DNA of 64,000 bases from Zobellia uliginosa. Its GTDB lineage: Bacteria; Bacteroidota; Bacteroidia; Flavobacteriales; Flavobacteriaceae. Shown piece by piece: positions 17,416 to 26,564 of this stretch. Location: the NCBI RefSeq assembly GCF_018860745.1, contig NZ_JAHKPY010000002.1, positions 62,001-126,000 on the forward strand, in the 5' to 3' direction. Position 1 is the stretch's first letter; the number at the start of each line of letters is the position of its first letter. The notes beneath the pieces are model-generated. The model did no database searches. It was not told the DNA's origin and worked only from the letters and a program-made list of their open reading frames with translations. Made by a program: the position numbers and the translations under genes.

Positions 17416-18288
17416 ATGCAGACAGTTAAAGAATTAATAGAGTTGATAACTCTAAAAAGAATAGATGAAACGGTATTTGAAGGAGAAAACTACCAGGCGC
17501 CGTGGGGAAGGGTTTTTGGAGGGCAAGTGTTGGCACAAGCTTTACATGCGGCCTATCAAACTGTTCCGGAAGATCGTATAGCACATTCTTTACATGGCTA
17601 TTTTATATTGGGCGGAGATTTAGGTTTCCCCATTCGTTATGAAGTAGATACTATTAGAAATGGAGGAAGTTTTACCACAAGAAGAGTGGTGGCAAAACAA
17701 AATGGCAAGGCTATTTTTAATATGGCAGCATCATTTCAAGTGGAGTCTGATGGAGTTAGTCATCAGTTTCCGATGCCTAATTTAATTCCACCAGAGAAAC
17801 TAACAACCAGTCTAGAACAAGTAGAGGAAATTAAAGATTTGTACCCTAGTGCCTATAGAAGACTTAAAGCAATACAGCCCAAGGTTTTTGAGTTTAAACC
17901 AGTAGAAAAATTCACGACACAGTTAATAGAGAATGGTTCTCCTTTCTTTAATACGTGGTTGCGTACCTCTGGTAAAGCAGAAATTACGGTACCAATGCAA
18001 CAGCAACTATTAGCTTATGCTTCTGATTACAACTTGCTTACCACCGCAACTTTACCGCACCGTGAGCAATTGAATAAAGGCGAGACTTTCTATGCTAGCT
18101 TAGATCATGCTATTTGGTTCCATCGCGATTTTGATATTCAAAATTGGTTGTTGTATAGTATGGATAGTCCAAGTGCTTCTAACTCTCGTGGGTTTGCTAG
18201 AGGTAGTGTGTATGATAGAAAAGGGGTGTTGGTAGCTTCTGTAGCCCAAGAAGGCCTAATGCGTCAAAGCTTATCGCTAGAAAAATAA
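17416..18288 (+). CDS. tesB: Acyl-CoA thioesterase II
   Basis: 290 residues with the double hot-dog architecture of TesB. Family marks are FEGENYQAPWGRVFGGQ near residue 20-36, HSLHGYFILGGD, SFTTRRV and the C-terminal SLDHAIWFHRDFD. It hydrolyses acyl-CoA to the free acid and CoA and probably relieves build-up of acyl-CoA intermediates during catabolism. The 207-base gap before it suggests a separate promoter, although it keeps the cluster direction. Confidence 0.9.
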   Translation: MQTVKELIELITLKRIDETVFEGENYQAPWGRVFGGQVLAQALHAAYQTVPEDRIAHSLHGYFILGGDLGFPIRYEVDTIRNGGSFTTRRVVAKQNGKAIFNMAASFQVESDGVSHQFPMPNLIPPEKLTTSLEQVEEIKDLYPSAYRRLKAIQPKVFEFKPVEKFTTQLIENGSPFFNTWLRTSGKAEITVPMQQQLLAYASDYNLLTTATLPHREQLNKGETFYASLDHAIWFHRDFDIQNWLLYSMDSPSASNSRGFARGSVYDRKGVLVASVAQEGLMRQSLSLEK

Positions 18289-18533
18289 TGTTATTACAAG
18301 CCAACTAATTTTATATTGTAAAAACAATACTTTAAATCAAAAAAATAGGAAGGCAAACCTAAAGAATACTTCTTATAAGATTATTCTACAAAGTACGCTT
18401 TAGTCAAGTTCATTATATTGATCCATTCCATACAGGAAATAATATTTTCAAATTCTTAAAGTTTAAGGTTCTATTAAAGGAATGTGTTAAAATTTTGCGG
18501 TCAATTTTTCGAAATTGCTTATATTTAGGATTC

Positions 18534-18552
18534 ACTCAAAAACGTTTTGGGT
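18534..18552. promoter_or_regulatory. Imperfect inverted repeat before the Crp-type gene
   Basis: ACTCAAAA-ACG-TTTTGGGT pairs at 7 of 8 positions and ends 21 bases before the start codon of the regulator. The position would suit autoregulation. Evidence is weak. Confidence 0.25.
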
Positions 18553-18573
18553 CATTCAAAAACAATTTAAAAA

Positions 18574-19164
18574 GTGGATTCTTTGCAAAATCTTAAAGAT
18601 AAAATTCTCTCGTATAATAAGGTCGATGATAATGTTTTGGACTATTGGTTGTCACTCTACGAAAGAATTGAACTGAAAAAAGGGGAAGCACTCATTTCTC
18701 CAGGGCAAATGGTTAACCGCTTTTATTACTTAGATTCCGGTTGTATCTACTATTACAAAGTTCAAGACGGGGAAACTAAAGTCTTGGAATTTTATACAGA
18801 GGGTATTTTTTTTACGGACTTACCCGCATATGTTCAAGGCTCTCCTTCTAGGTATTATTTAAGGGCAACTGAAAATTCAAGAGTATTTGCAATTAAAAAA
18901 TCAGATGCTGAGAATTCATTTGATAGTTCGCACCAATTGGAAAGATTTGGAAGATTATCAATGCAGGAGGCATTTATGAAATCCTACAGTAGGGTGGAAC
19001 GCATCAGTAGTCGTACAAACGAAGAACGTTATTTGCGACTTTTGGAAAAAAGACCGGGATTGCTACAAAGTGTGCCTCAATATCTTATTGCTTCTTATTT
19101 GGGACTAACTCCGGTAGGTTTATCTAAAATCCGAAAGAGATTAATGAAGGTAAAGCAGGTCTAG
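18574..19164 (+). CDS. Crp/Fnr-family transcriptional regulator
   Basis: 196 residues starting at GTG. A cyclic-nucleotide-binding-like beta barrel (about 25-125, with KGEALISPGQ and FYYLDSGCIYYY) is followed by a short C-terminal helix-turn-helix (about 145-190, YLIASYLGLTPVGLSKIRKRL). The phosphate-binding signature of true cAMP receptors is not evident, so the ligand is unknown. This type is common in Bacteroidota. It sits inside the acyl-CoA cluster in the same direction and is a plausible local regulator. Confidence 0.82.
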   Translation: MDSLQNLKDKILSYNKVDDNVLDYWLSLYERIELKKGEALISPGQMVNRFYYLDSGCIYYYKVQDGETKVLEFYTEGIFFTDLPAYVQGSPSRYYLRATENSRVFAIKKSDAENSFDSSHQLERFGRLSMQEAFMKSYSRVERISSRTNEERYLRLLEKRPGLLQSVPQYLIASYLGLTPVGLSKIRKRLMKVKQV

Positions 19165-19287
19165 CCATCTGTAACTTATTATCATATTTTTCGGGTATAT
19201 TGAAATGCTTATATGCGGTTTATTAAACTAGTTTAATGAGATTGGGTGAAATATCATTTAAATTGATGTTTCATAAAATATAACGCA

Positions 19288-21102
19288 ATGGCAAATCAAT
19301 ATGTAGATTTAGAAACACTAAAATTCTTATTATATAAGGTAAATAATTTGCAAGATGTTCTGGACCAAGAACGCTATGCAGAATATGATAAAGAGTCGGT
19401 AGAAATGATGCTGAACTCAGTTAAAGACTTTTCCGATAAAGAGCTTTACCCTTATTTTAAAGAGATGGATGAGCAGCCGGCGCATTATAAAGATGGTGAA
19501 ATCGTTGTGCATCCGCAGGTTACCAAATATATGAAAGCCGGTGGCGAAATGGGTTTGATCGCCGGATCGTTTTCGTATGAACATGGAGGTATGCAAATGC
19601 CTGCTATGGCAGCACACGCATCTGCTTTTATACAAGATGCGGCTAACAATCATTTACCTGGTTATATTGGGTTGACAGTGGGTTCGGCAGAACTCATTGC
19701 CCATTTTGGTAGTCAAGCACTAAAAGACACTTACCTCTCTAATATGTTATCGGGAAAGTGGGGAGGTACTATGTGTTTAACAGAACCGCAGGCGGGGAGT
19801 TCGCTTTCGGATATTACCACATCTGCTACACCAGATGGCGATACCTATAAAATTCACGGACAGAAAATATTTATATCAGGAGGGGATTATCAAGGCGCAG
19901 AAAATATTGTGCATTTGGTTTTGGCACGTATTAAAGGTGCTCCTGCAGGCACAAAAGGAATATCCTTGTTTGTGGTTCCTAAAAAGAAACCGACTGCTAA
20001 TGGGGATTTAACCCCAAACGACGTAACTGTGGTTGCTGATTTCGAAAAGATGGGGCAGCGTGGCTATTGTACAACACACTTGTTTTTTGGTGATAAAGAA
20101 AATTGTGAAGGTTGGCTGGTTGGTGAGGCCAATAAAGGGCTAAAATACATGTTTTTAATGATGAACGGCGCTAGGATAGGCGTAGGCAGAGGTGCTGCAG
20201 CTATTGCTTCAGCAGCTTACCAGGCATCTTTAAACTATGCGAACGAAAGACCGCAAGGGCGTAAACTAACAAGTACTGGAAAAAAAGATGCAAACCAGGA
20301 ACAGACCTTAATTATTAATCATGCTGATGTGCGTAGGATGTTATTGCTACAAAAAGTAATTACAGAAGGTGCTCAAAGTTTAGTGCTTTTAACTGCAAAA
20401 TATCATGACCTTTCTATAGCAAGTGCAACTGCAGAGGAGCGTGAAAAATACAGATTGTTATTAGAGATCATGACCCCTTTGGTTAAAACATACCCATCTG
20501 AAGCAGGTATTACATCTGTAAATAATGGGGTTCAAGTTTTAGGGGGATATGGATTTTGTTCTGAATATATACTTCAGCAATACTTAAGAGATATCCGTAT
20601 TTCGGCTATTTATGAAGGCACAACAGGTATTCAATCCCAAGATTTATTAGGTAGAAAAATTACGATGGATAATGGGAAGGCATTAGAGCTACTTTCTGTT
20701 GAAATTACAAATACCATCAAAGCAAGTATGGTGCATGATTCTTTAAAACCTTATGCTAAAAAATTAGCTGGAAAATTAGAATTGACCAAACAAGTACTCC
20801 AAGGTCTAATGGGCTTTGCCATGAAGGGTGATTATCAACGTTTTCTTGCAGACGCCACTCCTTTTATGGAATTTTTCAGTACCATAGTTCAAAGTTGGTT
20901 ATGGTTGAATATTGGGCTAGAGTCGCAAAATGCTCTCGTAATTGGTAATAAAGACCACAGTGTAGAATTCTATGAAAGTAAAATTCATGCCATGGAATTT
21001 TATTTCAAATATGAACTGCCAAAAACAACAGGTCTAGCAGAAATTCTTATGGATAATGCAAAAGCATTGACTATTGGTACGGATAAAGAGGTCTTTATTT
21101 AA
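19288..21102 (+). CDS. Acyl-CoA dehydrogenase (long form with C-terminal extension)
   Basis: 604-residue FAD enzyme introducing the alpha-beta double bond in acyl-CoA. It shows CLTEPQAGSSLSDI (about 166-179), KIFISGGDYQ and the catalytic-Glu segment IYEGTTGIQSQDLLGRK, with Glu about 443. The extra C-terminal domain (about 470-604) is typical of the 600-residue acyl-CoA dehydrogenase subfamily. It probably catalyses a beta-oxidation step for the cluster's substrate. Confidence 0.9.
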   Translation: MANQYVDLETLKFLLYKVNNLQDVLDQERYAEYDKESVEMMLNSVKDFSDKELYPYFKEMDEQPAHYKDGEIVVHPQVTKYMKAGGEMGLIAGSFSYEHGGMQMPAMAAHASAFIQDAANNHLPGYIGLTVGSAELIAHFGSQALKDTYLSNMLSGKWGGTMCLTEPQAGSSLSDITTSATPDGDTYKIHGQKIFISGGDYQGAENIVHLVLARIKGAPAGTKGISLFVVPKKKPTANGDLTPNDVTVVADFEKMGQRGYCTTHLFFGDKENCEGWLVGEANKGLKYMFLMMNGARIGVGRGAAAIASAAYQASLNYANERPQGRKLTSTGKKDANQEQTLIINHADVRRMLLLQKVITEGAQSLVLLTAKYHDLSIASATAEEREKYRLLLEIMTPLVKTYPSEAGITSVNNGVQVLGGYGFCSEYILQQYLRDIRISAIYEGTTGIQSQDLLGRKITMDNGKALELLSVEITNTIKASMVHDSLKPYAKKLAGKLELTKQVLQGLMGFAMKGDYQRFLADATPFMEFFSTIVQSWLWLNIGLESQNALVIGNKDHSVEFYESKIHAMEFYFKYELPKTTGLAEILMDNAKALTIGTDKEVFI

Positions 21103-21377
21103 AGAAATTAGAGGAGGTACACCTGTCAATTCTCATGTATTCCAATACTAAGGAATACGAAAAAGTAAATGATACTTCAGAATAATGGGAGTTGCACAAA
21201 TTTAAATTTTCCTTCCTTCATTTGAAGAGGAGAAAGTCTTTTGTCTTATCGTATGAACGCATGGGTTAGTGCCTCCATCCTTAGTGCTATGTTAAGGTAA
21301 GAGTCTGTTATAAAATAAATGCAGGGCTTGTCTAAGCGCTATATTTTAAACGAGTAAATAAAAAATGAAACGAACGA

Positions 21378-22154
21378 ATGAATAGTATAAAACAAAAATT
21401 CGACCTTACTGGTAAAGTAGCAATTGTTACAGGTTCTAGTAAAGGTATAGGACTATCTATTGCTAGAGGTTTGGCAGAAAATGGAGCCAAATTAGTCATC
21501 AGTAGTCGCAAACAAGAGGCTGTAGATGCCATTGCGTCAGAATTTAATGAGGCTGGTCTAGAGGCCATAGGTATTGCATGCCACATAGGTGATGCTGCTC
21601 AACGTGAAGCCCTGGTCAAAAAGACAATAGAAAAATTCGGGCGAATAGATATACTGGTAAACAATGCCGCAATCAACCCTTTTTATGGCCCTTTAGAAAC
21701 TTCTGATGAAGAAGTTTTTGATAAAATCATGAATGTGAATGTAAAAGCCCCATGGTTACTTTCAAATTTGGTGCAGCCACACATGAAGGAGAACGGCAGT
21801 GGAAGTATTATAAATATTTCATCGGTAGAAGGGCTCCATCCCGGTTTTAGGTTGGGCTTGTATAGCATGACCAAATCAGCTTTAATTATGCTTACTAAGA
21901 ATCAAGCCAAAGAATGGGGTAGCTATGGAATACGGTCTAACGTAGTTTGCCCCGGACTGATAAAAACAAAGTTCAGTCAAAGCCTTTGGTCTAATGACAA
22001 ATTGGTAGAAGGCTATAATCAAATGGTGCCATTAAAAAGAATGGCTGAGCCAGATGAAATGGCAGGGGTTGTAATGTTATTGGCTTCAGATGCTGGTTCG
22101 TACATAACTGGTGGTGTATATGCTGCAGATGGCGGATATTTAATTTCGGGATAA
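21378..22154 (+). CDS. Short-chain dehydrogenase/reductase (SDR)
   Basis: 258-residue classical SDR with TGSSKGIG (about 15-22), NNAAINP, the Ser of NISSVEG and catalytic YSMTK. It probably oxidises or reduces a hydroxy/keto acyl substrate using NAD(P). It is followed 52 bases later by an acyl-CoA dehydrogenase, so the two are likely co-transcribed. Substrate unknown. Confidence 0.86.
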   Translation: MNSIKQKFDLTGKVAIVTGSSKGIGLSIARGLAENGAKLVISSRKQEAVDAIASEFNEAGLEAIGIACHIGDAAQREALVKKTIEKFGRIDILVNNAAINPFYGPLETSDEEVFDKIMNVNVKAPWLLSNLVQPHMKENGSGSIINISSVEGLHPGFRLGLYSMTKSALIMLTKNQAKEWGSYGIRSNVVCPGLIKTKFSQSLWSNDKLVEGYNQMVPLKRMAEPDEMAGVVMLLASDAGSYITGGVYAADGGYLISG

Positions 22155-22206
22155 TAACATATACGAGGTACAAAGAACAAATCACAAAGAAACGACATAA
22201 TAAAAA

Positions 22207-23421
22207 ATGAATTTCGAATACTCCAAAAAATCTAAAGAACTTCAAGATAAGCTAAACCATTTTGTAGCTGAACATTTGGTTCCCATTGAAAAGGAAGTAG
22301 AGGCTTTTCACCATGACCCTGCGAATGCATGGACAAAGTGGCCGGGCTTGGAAGGTTTAAAACAAAAAGCAAAAGATGCAGGATTATGGAATCTTTTCCT
22401 ACCAAAGACATATGGGGAATTGAGTCCGGGTTTGACTAATATGGAATATGCTCCGTTGGCGGAAATAATGGGACGAATGTTGTGGTCATCAGAAGTTTTT
22501 AATTGTAGTGCTCCTGATACTGGTAATATGGAAGTACTATCAAAATACGGTACTCCTGAACAGCAAGAAAAATGGCTCAAACCATTGTTGAACGGTGACA
22601 TTAGATCCGCATTCTTGATGACAGAACCAGAAGTTGCTTCGTCAGATGCTACCAATATAGAAACTTCTATAGTAGCCGATGGAGATGAATATGTAATTAA
22701 TGGCCGCAAATGGTGGTCATCTGGGGCAATGGATCCCAATTGTAAGATTGCGATTGTCATGGGTAAAACTGATTTTGAAGCTCCCAGACATATACAACAA
22801 AGTATGGTTTTGGTTCCAATGAATGCACCAGGTTTAAAAGTTATTAGACCCTTAACCGTTTTTGGCTATAATGATTCACCAGAAGGTCATGCTGAGATTT
22901 TATTAGATAATGTTCGGGTTCCCAAAGAGAACTTATTGGTAGGCGAGGGGCAGGGTTTTGCCATCGCACAAGGAAGATTAGGTCCTGGTAGAATACATCA
23001 TTGTATGCGTTTAATTGGTATGGCACAGCGTTCACTAGAAATCATGGCACAACGCACAACACAACGTAAACCTTTTGGACGAACTTTAGATACATACAGT
23101 AGTATTCGTCAAGATATAGCCAAATCAGCCTGTGAAATTGAGCAAACAAGGCTCTTAGTGCTGTCCGCAGCCGATAAAATGGATAAACTAGGTAACAAAG
23201 AAGCCAAAGATTTGATAGCCATGATCAAAATAGTTACGCCAAGCATGACCTTAAAAGTTGTGGATAGGGCAATACAAATATTGGGCGGATTGGGAGTAAG
23301 TAGCGATGTGCCGCTGGCGCATTATTTTGCTGCGGCCAGAACGCTAAGATTGGCTGATGGACCAGATGAGGTGCATATGAGTCAGTTGGGAAAAAATGTG
23401 ATAAAGAAATACATAAAGTAA
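22207..23421 (+). CDS. Acyl-CoA dehydrogenase, ACAD10/ACAD11-like
   Basis: 404 residues, the length of the ordinary acyl-CoA dehydrogenase core. [18 protein letters not shown] and [13 protein letters not shown] are flavin/substrate segments. The C-terminal [17 protein letters not shown] is the signature of the ACAD10/ACAD11 subgroup, where the usual Glu-containing YEGT segment is absent. In mammals these proteins fuse this domain to an aminoglycoside-phosphotransferase-type kinase and act on 4-hydroxyacyl-CoAs through a phosphorylated intermediate. Here the kinase is the very next gene (26-base gap), so the pair looks like the unfused equivalent. The specific reaction is inferred from family and context. 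Confidence 0.87.
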   Translation: MNFEYSKKSKELQDKLNHFVAEHLVPIEKEVEAFHHDPANAWTKWPGLEGLKQKAKDAGLWNLFLPKTYGELSPGLTNMEYAPLAEIMGRMLWSSEVFNCSAPDTGNMEVLSKYGTPEQQEKWLKPLLNGDIRSAFLMTEPEVASSDATNIETSIVADGDEYVINGRKWWSSGAMDPNCKIAIVMGKTDFEAPRHIQQSMVLVPMNAPGLKVIRPLTVFGYNDSPEGHAEILLDNVRVPKENLLVGEGQGFAIAQGRLGPGRIHHCMRLIGMAQRSLEIMAQRTTQRKPFGRTLDTYSSIRQDIAKSACEIEQTRLLVLSAADKMDKLGNKEAKDLIAMIKIVTPSMTLKVVDRAIQILGGLGVSSDVPLAHYFAAARTLRLADGPDEVHMSQLGKNVIKKYIK

Positions 23422-23447
23422 ATTATTTACGAGCAACAGATAACAAA

Positions 23448-24515
23448 ATGAATTTAAAACCCGTCAGAGAAGGTGAGGAATTAGATAAAATAAGACTCAA
23501 GAAATTCTTGCTGGAGCATAACTTGATTACTACCACAAAAGATGAGTTGAAGATCAGTCAATTCTCTAATGGTTTTTCAAACCTTACCTATCTTTTAAAT
23601 ATAGATAACAAAGAGTATGTGTTACGTCGTCCTCCATTTGCAGCTCCAAAACGAGGACATGATATGGGGAGGGAATATAAAGTAATTCACAACTTGAATA
23701 AGGTTTTTGATAAAGCGCCTAAGGCATTTGCTTACACCGAGGATATTGAACTCATTGGAGCTCCGTTTTATATAATGAGTAAGGTTTCGGGTGAGATTCT
23801 TACGGCAAGGGAAGCACGCAACAGACAAGTTTCTCCCACAGAATTCAAGATAATTTCAAATACCTGGTTAGATACTTTTGTGAAGTTTCATGAAGTGGAT
23901 TATAAAGCTGCAGGTCTAGATGATTTAGGTAGACCTGTAGGGTATGTAGAAAGACAAGTTACCAATTGGGGTAAGCAATATATGGCTGCTGCAACTGATG
24001 ATGTACCTACTGCAGAAAAGGTAATGAGGTGGATGCATGATCATCAACCAAAAAAGTATGATCACACTTTGATTCACAATGATTTTAAGTATGACAACGT
24101 AGTTTTCAAAGATGATTCATGGAAAGAAATTACAGCTATTTTAGATTGGGAAATGTGCACACTTGGTGATCCATTAATGGATTTGGGCACTTCTTTGGGG
24201 TATTGGACAACTGCCGCTGATCCTGATTTTATGAAGAAAGGTCTGCAATCGCCAACAGTGATGGAAGGCAACCCTACTAGAACAGATATCGTGCAGCAAT
24301 ATGCGACAAAAAGCGGTCGAAATATAGATAATCTTACTTTTTATTATGCATACGGACTATTTAAAATAGCGGTAATCGCACAGCAAATATATTATAGGTA
24401 TAAGCATGGGCATACGAGCGACCCAAAATTTGCTTATCTGAATAAAGCCTCAGAATTATGCTGTAATACAGCTTGGCAAGCAATCCAGAAAAATCAAATT
24501 GATAACTTATTCTAG
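23448..24515 (+). CDS. Aminoglycoside-phosphotransferase-type kinase (ACAD10/11 N-domain and LvaA-like)
   Basis: 355-residue protein-kinase-like phosphotransferase. The catalytic loop is HNDFKYDN with His 210, Asp 212 and Asn 217; the metal-binding Asp is about 233 in ILDWEMCTLGDPLMDLG. A Bacteroidota-wide N-terminal lobe contains LTYLL and YVLRRPP. Related proteins phosphorylate the 4-hydroxyl of 4-hydroxyacyl-CoA (LvaA of Pseudomonas putida and the N-terminal part of ACAD10/11). It sits directly behind the ACAD10/11-like dehydrogenase and four bases before the next gene, so they are almost certainly co-expressed. Antibiotic modification is unlikely in this context. Confidence 0.85.
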   Translation: MNLKPVREGEELDKIRLKKFLLEHNLITTTKDELKISQFSNGFSNLTYLLNIDNKEYVLRRPPFAAPKRGHDMGREYKVIHNLNKVFDKAPKAFAYTEDIELIGAPFYIMSKVSGEILTAREARNRQVSPTEFKIISNTWLDTFVKFHEVDYKAAGLDDLGRPVGYVERQVTNWGKQYMAAATDDVPTAEKVMRWMHDHQPKKYDHTLIHNDFKYDNVVFKDDSWKEITAILDWEMCTLGDPLMDLGTSLGYWTTAADPDFMKKGLQSPTVMEGNPTRTDIVQQYATKSGRNIDNLTFYYAYGLFKIAVIAQQIYYRYKHGHTSDPKFAYLNKASELCCNTAWQAIQKNQIDNLF

Positions 24516-24519
24516 CCTT

Positions 24520-24903
24520 ATGAAAAAACGGTGCTATCTAGAGATCAATGAAAAAGAATTTAGTGCTTTTGTAAAATTGCCAAAAGATAATTCTGTGGTG
24601 ATGCTTAATTTATTGAAGTTTAAAGAACGGGTTTCGGAAACAGGATTGTCTGGTGCTGATTCTTATAAAGAATATATGAAAAAAGCGACTCCCTTTTTTA
24701 TAAAAGCAGAGGCAGATATTCTGTTTATGGGTAAAGAAAGCACCATGTTGATAGGTCCGGGAAATGAAGGTTTATGGGATAAAATTTTATTGATAAAATA
24801 CAATTCAATTTCACATTTTTTAGAAATGATACAATCAGAAGGTTATCCTTCTCATTTAAGAAAACAAGCATTGGAAGATTCTAGGTTAATCCATTGTAGT
24901 TGA
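24520..24903 (+). CDS. DUF1330-like small protein
   Basis: 127 residues starting at the ATG four bases behind the kinase stop (MKKRCYLEIN); an upstream in-frame codon would overlap the kinase. The pattern VVMLNLLKFKE, SYKEYMKKATPFF and FLEMIQSEGY is that of DUF1330/ferredoxin-like alpha-beta barrel proteins, a fold also used by small monooxygenases and isomerases. Function unknown; its tight spacing ties it to the kinase/dehydrogenase pair. Confidence 0.72.
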   Translation: MKKRCYLEINEKEFSAFVKLPKDNSVVMLNLLKFKERVSETGLSGADSYKEYMKKATPFFIKAEADILFMGKESTMLIGPGNEGLWDKILLIKYNSISHFLEMIQSEGYPSHLRKQALEDSRLIHCS

Positions 24904-24978
24904 GAGGTAATGCGATAATTGCTTTTTACATGGTTTGAATAAATAATTCAGAAACACAAAAAGTTAAAAAAGGAACAA

Positions 24979-25734
24979 ATGAATGTAAAGGATAAAGTTG
25001 TAATCATAACAGGTGCAGGTAGTGGTATTGGTGCTGCTACAGCAAAGCTATTTGGAACTCATGGAGCAAAAGTCGTTGTTTCTGATATTAATATAGGGAA
25101 TGCAACGAAAGTTGCCGAAGAAATAAATTTACAAGGTGGTATCGCATCCGCTGTTAAAACCGATGTAACCAAATATGAAGAAGTAAAAAGCTTAGTTGCG
25201 GATACGGTAAATAAACATGGTAGTCTTGATGTAATGGTCAATAATGCAGGTATTGGTGGAAAGCACCAAGCAAAAACGGCGGACCATACTGATGATGATT
25301 GGCATAATGTAATTGCTGTGAACCAAACGGGCGTCTTTTACTGTATGAAGGTTGCAATAAAGCAAATGCTAATTCAAGGTAAAGGAAACATAGTAAACGT
25401 AGCTTCACTTGCCGGCATAAAAGCATCGGGTAACAATTTGTCTTACAGTGCCAGTAAATTTGCGGTTGTAGGTATGACAAAATCAGCAGCATTGGAATAT
25501 GGTAGAAAAAACATACGTATAAATGCTGTTTGCCCTGGGTTTACTCATTCTGCGCTTTTAGAACAATTATTATCCGTAAGTCCGGATATGGGAGACAAGC
25601 TCAAACGTTTTATTCCTATGGGACGCTTTGGGGAAGCAGACGAAATTGCAGAGGCAATCTGCTGGTTGGCATCTGAAAATTCCAAATTTATAACGGGAGA
25701 AACTATAACACTTGACGGAGGAACATCACTATAA
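24979..25734 (+). CDS. Short-chain dehydrogenase/reductase (SDR)
   Basis: 251 residues with TGAGSGIG (about 12-19), NNAGIGG, a Ser in NVASLAG and catalytic YSASK. The C-terminal GETITLDGGTSL is typical of classical SDRs. Five bases separate it from the following enoyl-CoA hydratase, so translation is likely coupled. It may act on a hydroxyacyl-CoA or related alcohol of the pathway; substrate not readable. Confidence 0.86.
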   Translation: MNVKDKVVIITGAGSGIGAATAKLFGTHGAKVVVSDINIGNATKVAEEINLQGGIASAVKTDVTKYEEVKSLVADTVNKHGSLDVMVNNAGIGGKHQAKTADHTDDDWHNVIAVNQTGVFYCMKVAIKQMLIQGKGNIVNVASLAGIKASGNNLSYSASKFAVVGMTKSAALEYGRKNIRINAVCPGFTHSALLEQLLSVSPDMGDKLKRFIPMGRFGEADEIAEAICWLASENSKFITGETITLDGGTSL

Positions 25735-25739
25735 AAAAT

Positions 25740-26507
25740 ATGAATACACTAGAAATAACGTATAAAAAAGAATACGTCATAGTACAAATGAACCGCGGAA
25801 AAGTAAATGCGATCAATACCGAAATGGTAAAGGAATTGGCAGATACTTTTCATGATTTAGAAAAAAATGTTGAAGTAAAAGGAGTTATTCTAACGGGGCA
25901 GCCCCATTATTTTTCTGCAGGTTTGGATTTAATTGAGTTGTATCAATATGACAAGAACCAAATCACTCATTTTTTCAAAATATTCGGGGCATTATATCTT
26001 CAATTGGTACAGTTCAAAAAGCCTTTTATCTCCGCAATTACAGGTCATTCCCCTGCAGGAGGTTGTGTGTTGGCTGTTGCAAGTGATAATAGATATATGG
26101 CAGAAGGAGACAAGTATGTAATAGGTCTAAATGAAGTAGCTGTAAATATACAGATCAGTCAAAACCTAACAGAAGCATATGCTTTTTGGATGGGCGAAGG
26201 TTTAGCGAGCAGATATATTCTAGAAGGAAAATTATTAACAGGTAAACAAGCTTTAAATGCAGGTCTTGTAGATGAATTGGTGCCTTTAAAAAATGTATTG
26301 GAACGCGCTGAGCAGCAAATGAATATATACATGAGGGCAGATCAAGAAATTCTTATAAATACAAAAGCAAAACTTCGCAAACATCTTTGGGATAAATTGG
26401 ACCTAAACGCTGAAACTTCCTTGAAAGAAGCATCCGAGCTTTGGTGGAAGCCCGAAATACGGGCTAAAATGAAAGCTTATGTTGAAAGCTTTTCCAGCAA
26501 GAAATAG
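25740..26507 (+). CDS. Enoyl-CoA hydratase/isomerase family protein
   Basis: 255 residues of the crotonase fold. The oxyanion-hole segments are FSAGLDLIELY (about 60-70) and SPAGGCVLAVASD (about 101-113). The catalytic Glu expected in the second segment region is not obvious (ISQNLTEAYAFW follows), so hydratase versus isomerase activity is open. It is tightly spaced after an SDR, as in beta-oxidation-like operons. Confidence 0.83.
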   Translation: MNTLEITYKKEYVIVQMNRGKVNAINTEMVKELADTFHDLEKNVEVKGVILTGQPHYFSAGLDLIELYQYDKNQITHFFKIFGALYLQLVQFKKPFISAITGHSPAGGCVLAVASDNRYMAEGDKYVIGLNEVAVNIQISQNLTEAYAFWMGEGLASRYILEGKLLTGKQALNAGLVDELVPLKNVLERAEQQMNIYMRADQEILINTKAKLRKHLWDKLDLNAETSLKEASELWWKPEIRAKMKAYVESFSSKK

Positions 26508-26564
26508 CAAAAAAACTAATAAAGAGATTTCTGTAAGCAGAAATTTTAAATGTAAAACTAACAC

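Noticed and set aside
23448-24515. Aminoglycoside resistance phosphotransferase
   Set aside because: The kinase fold matches, but its position directly behind an ACAD10/11-like dehydrogenase and within an acyl-CoA cluster points to an acyl-CoA substrate.
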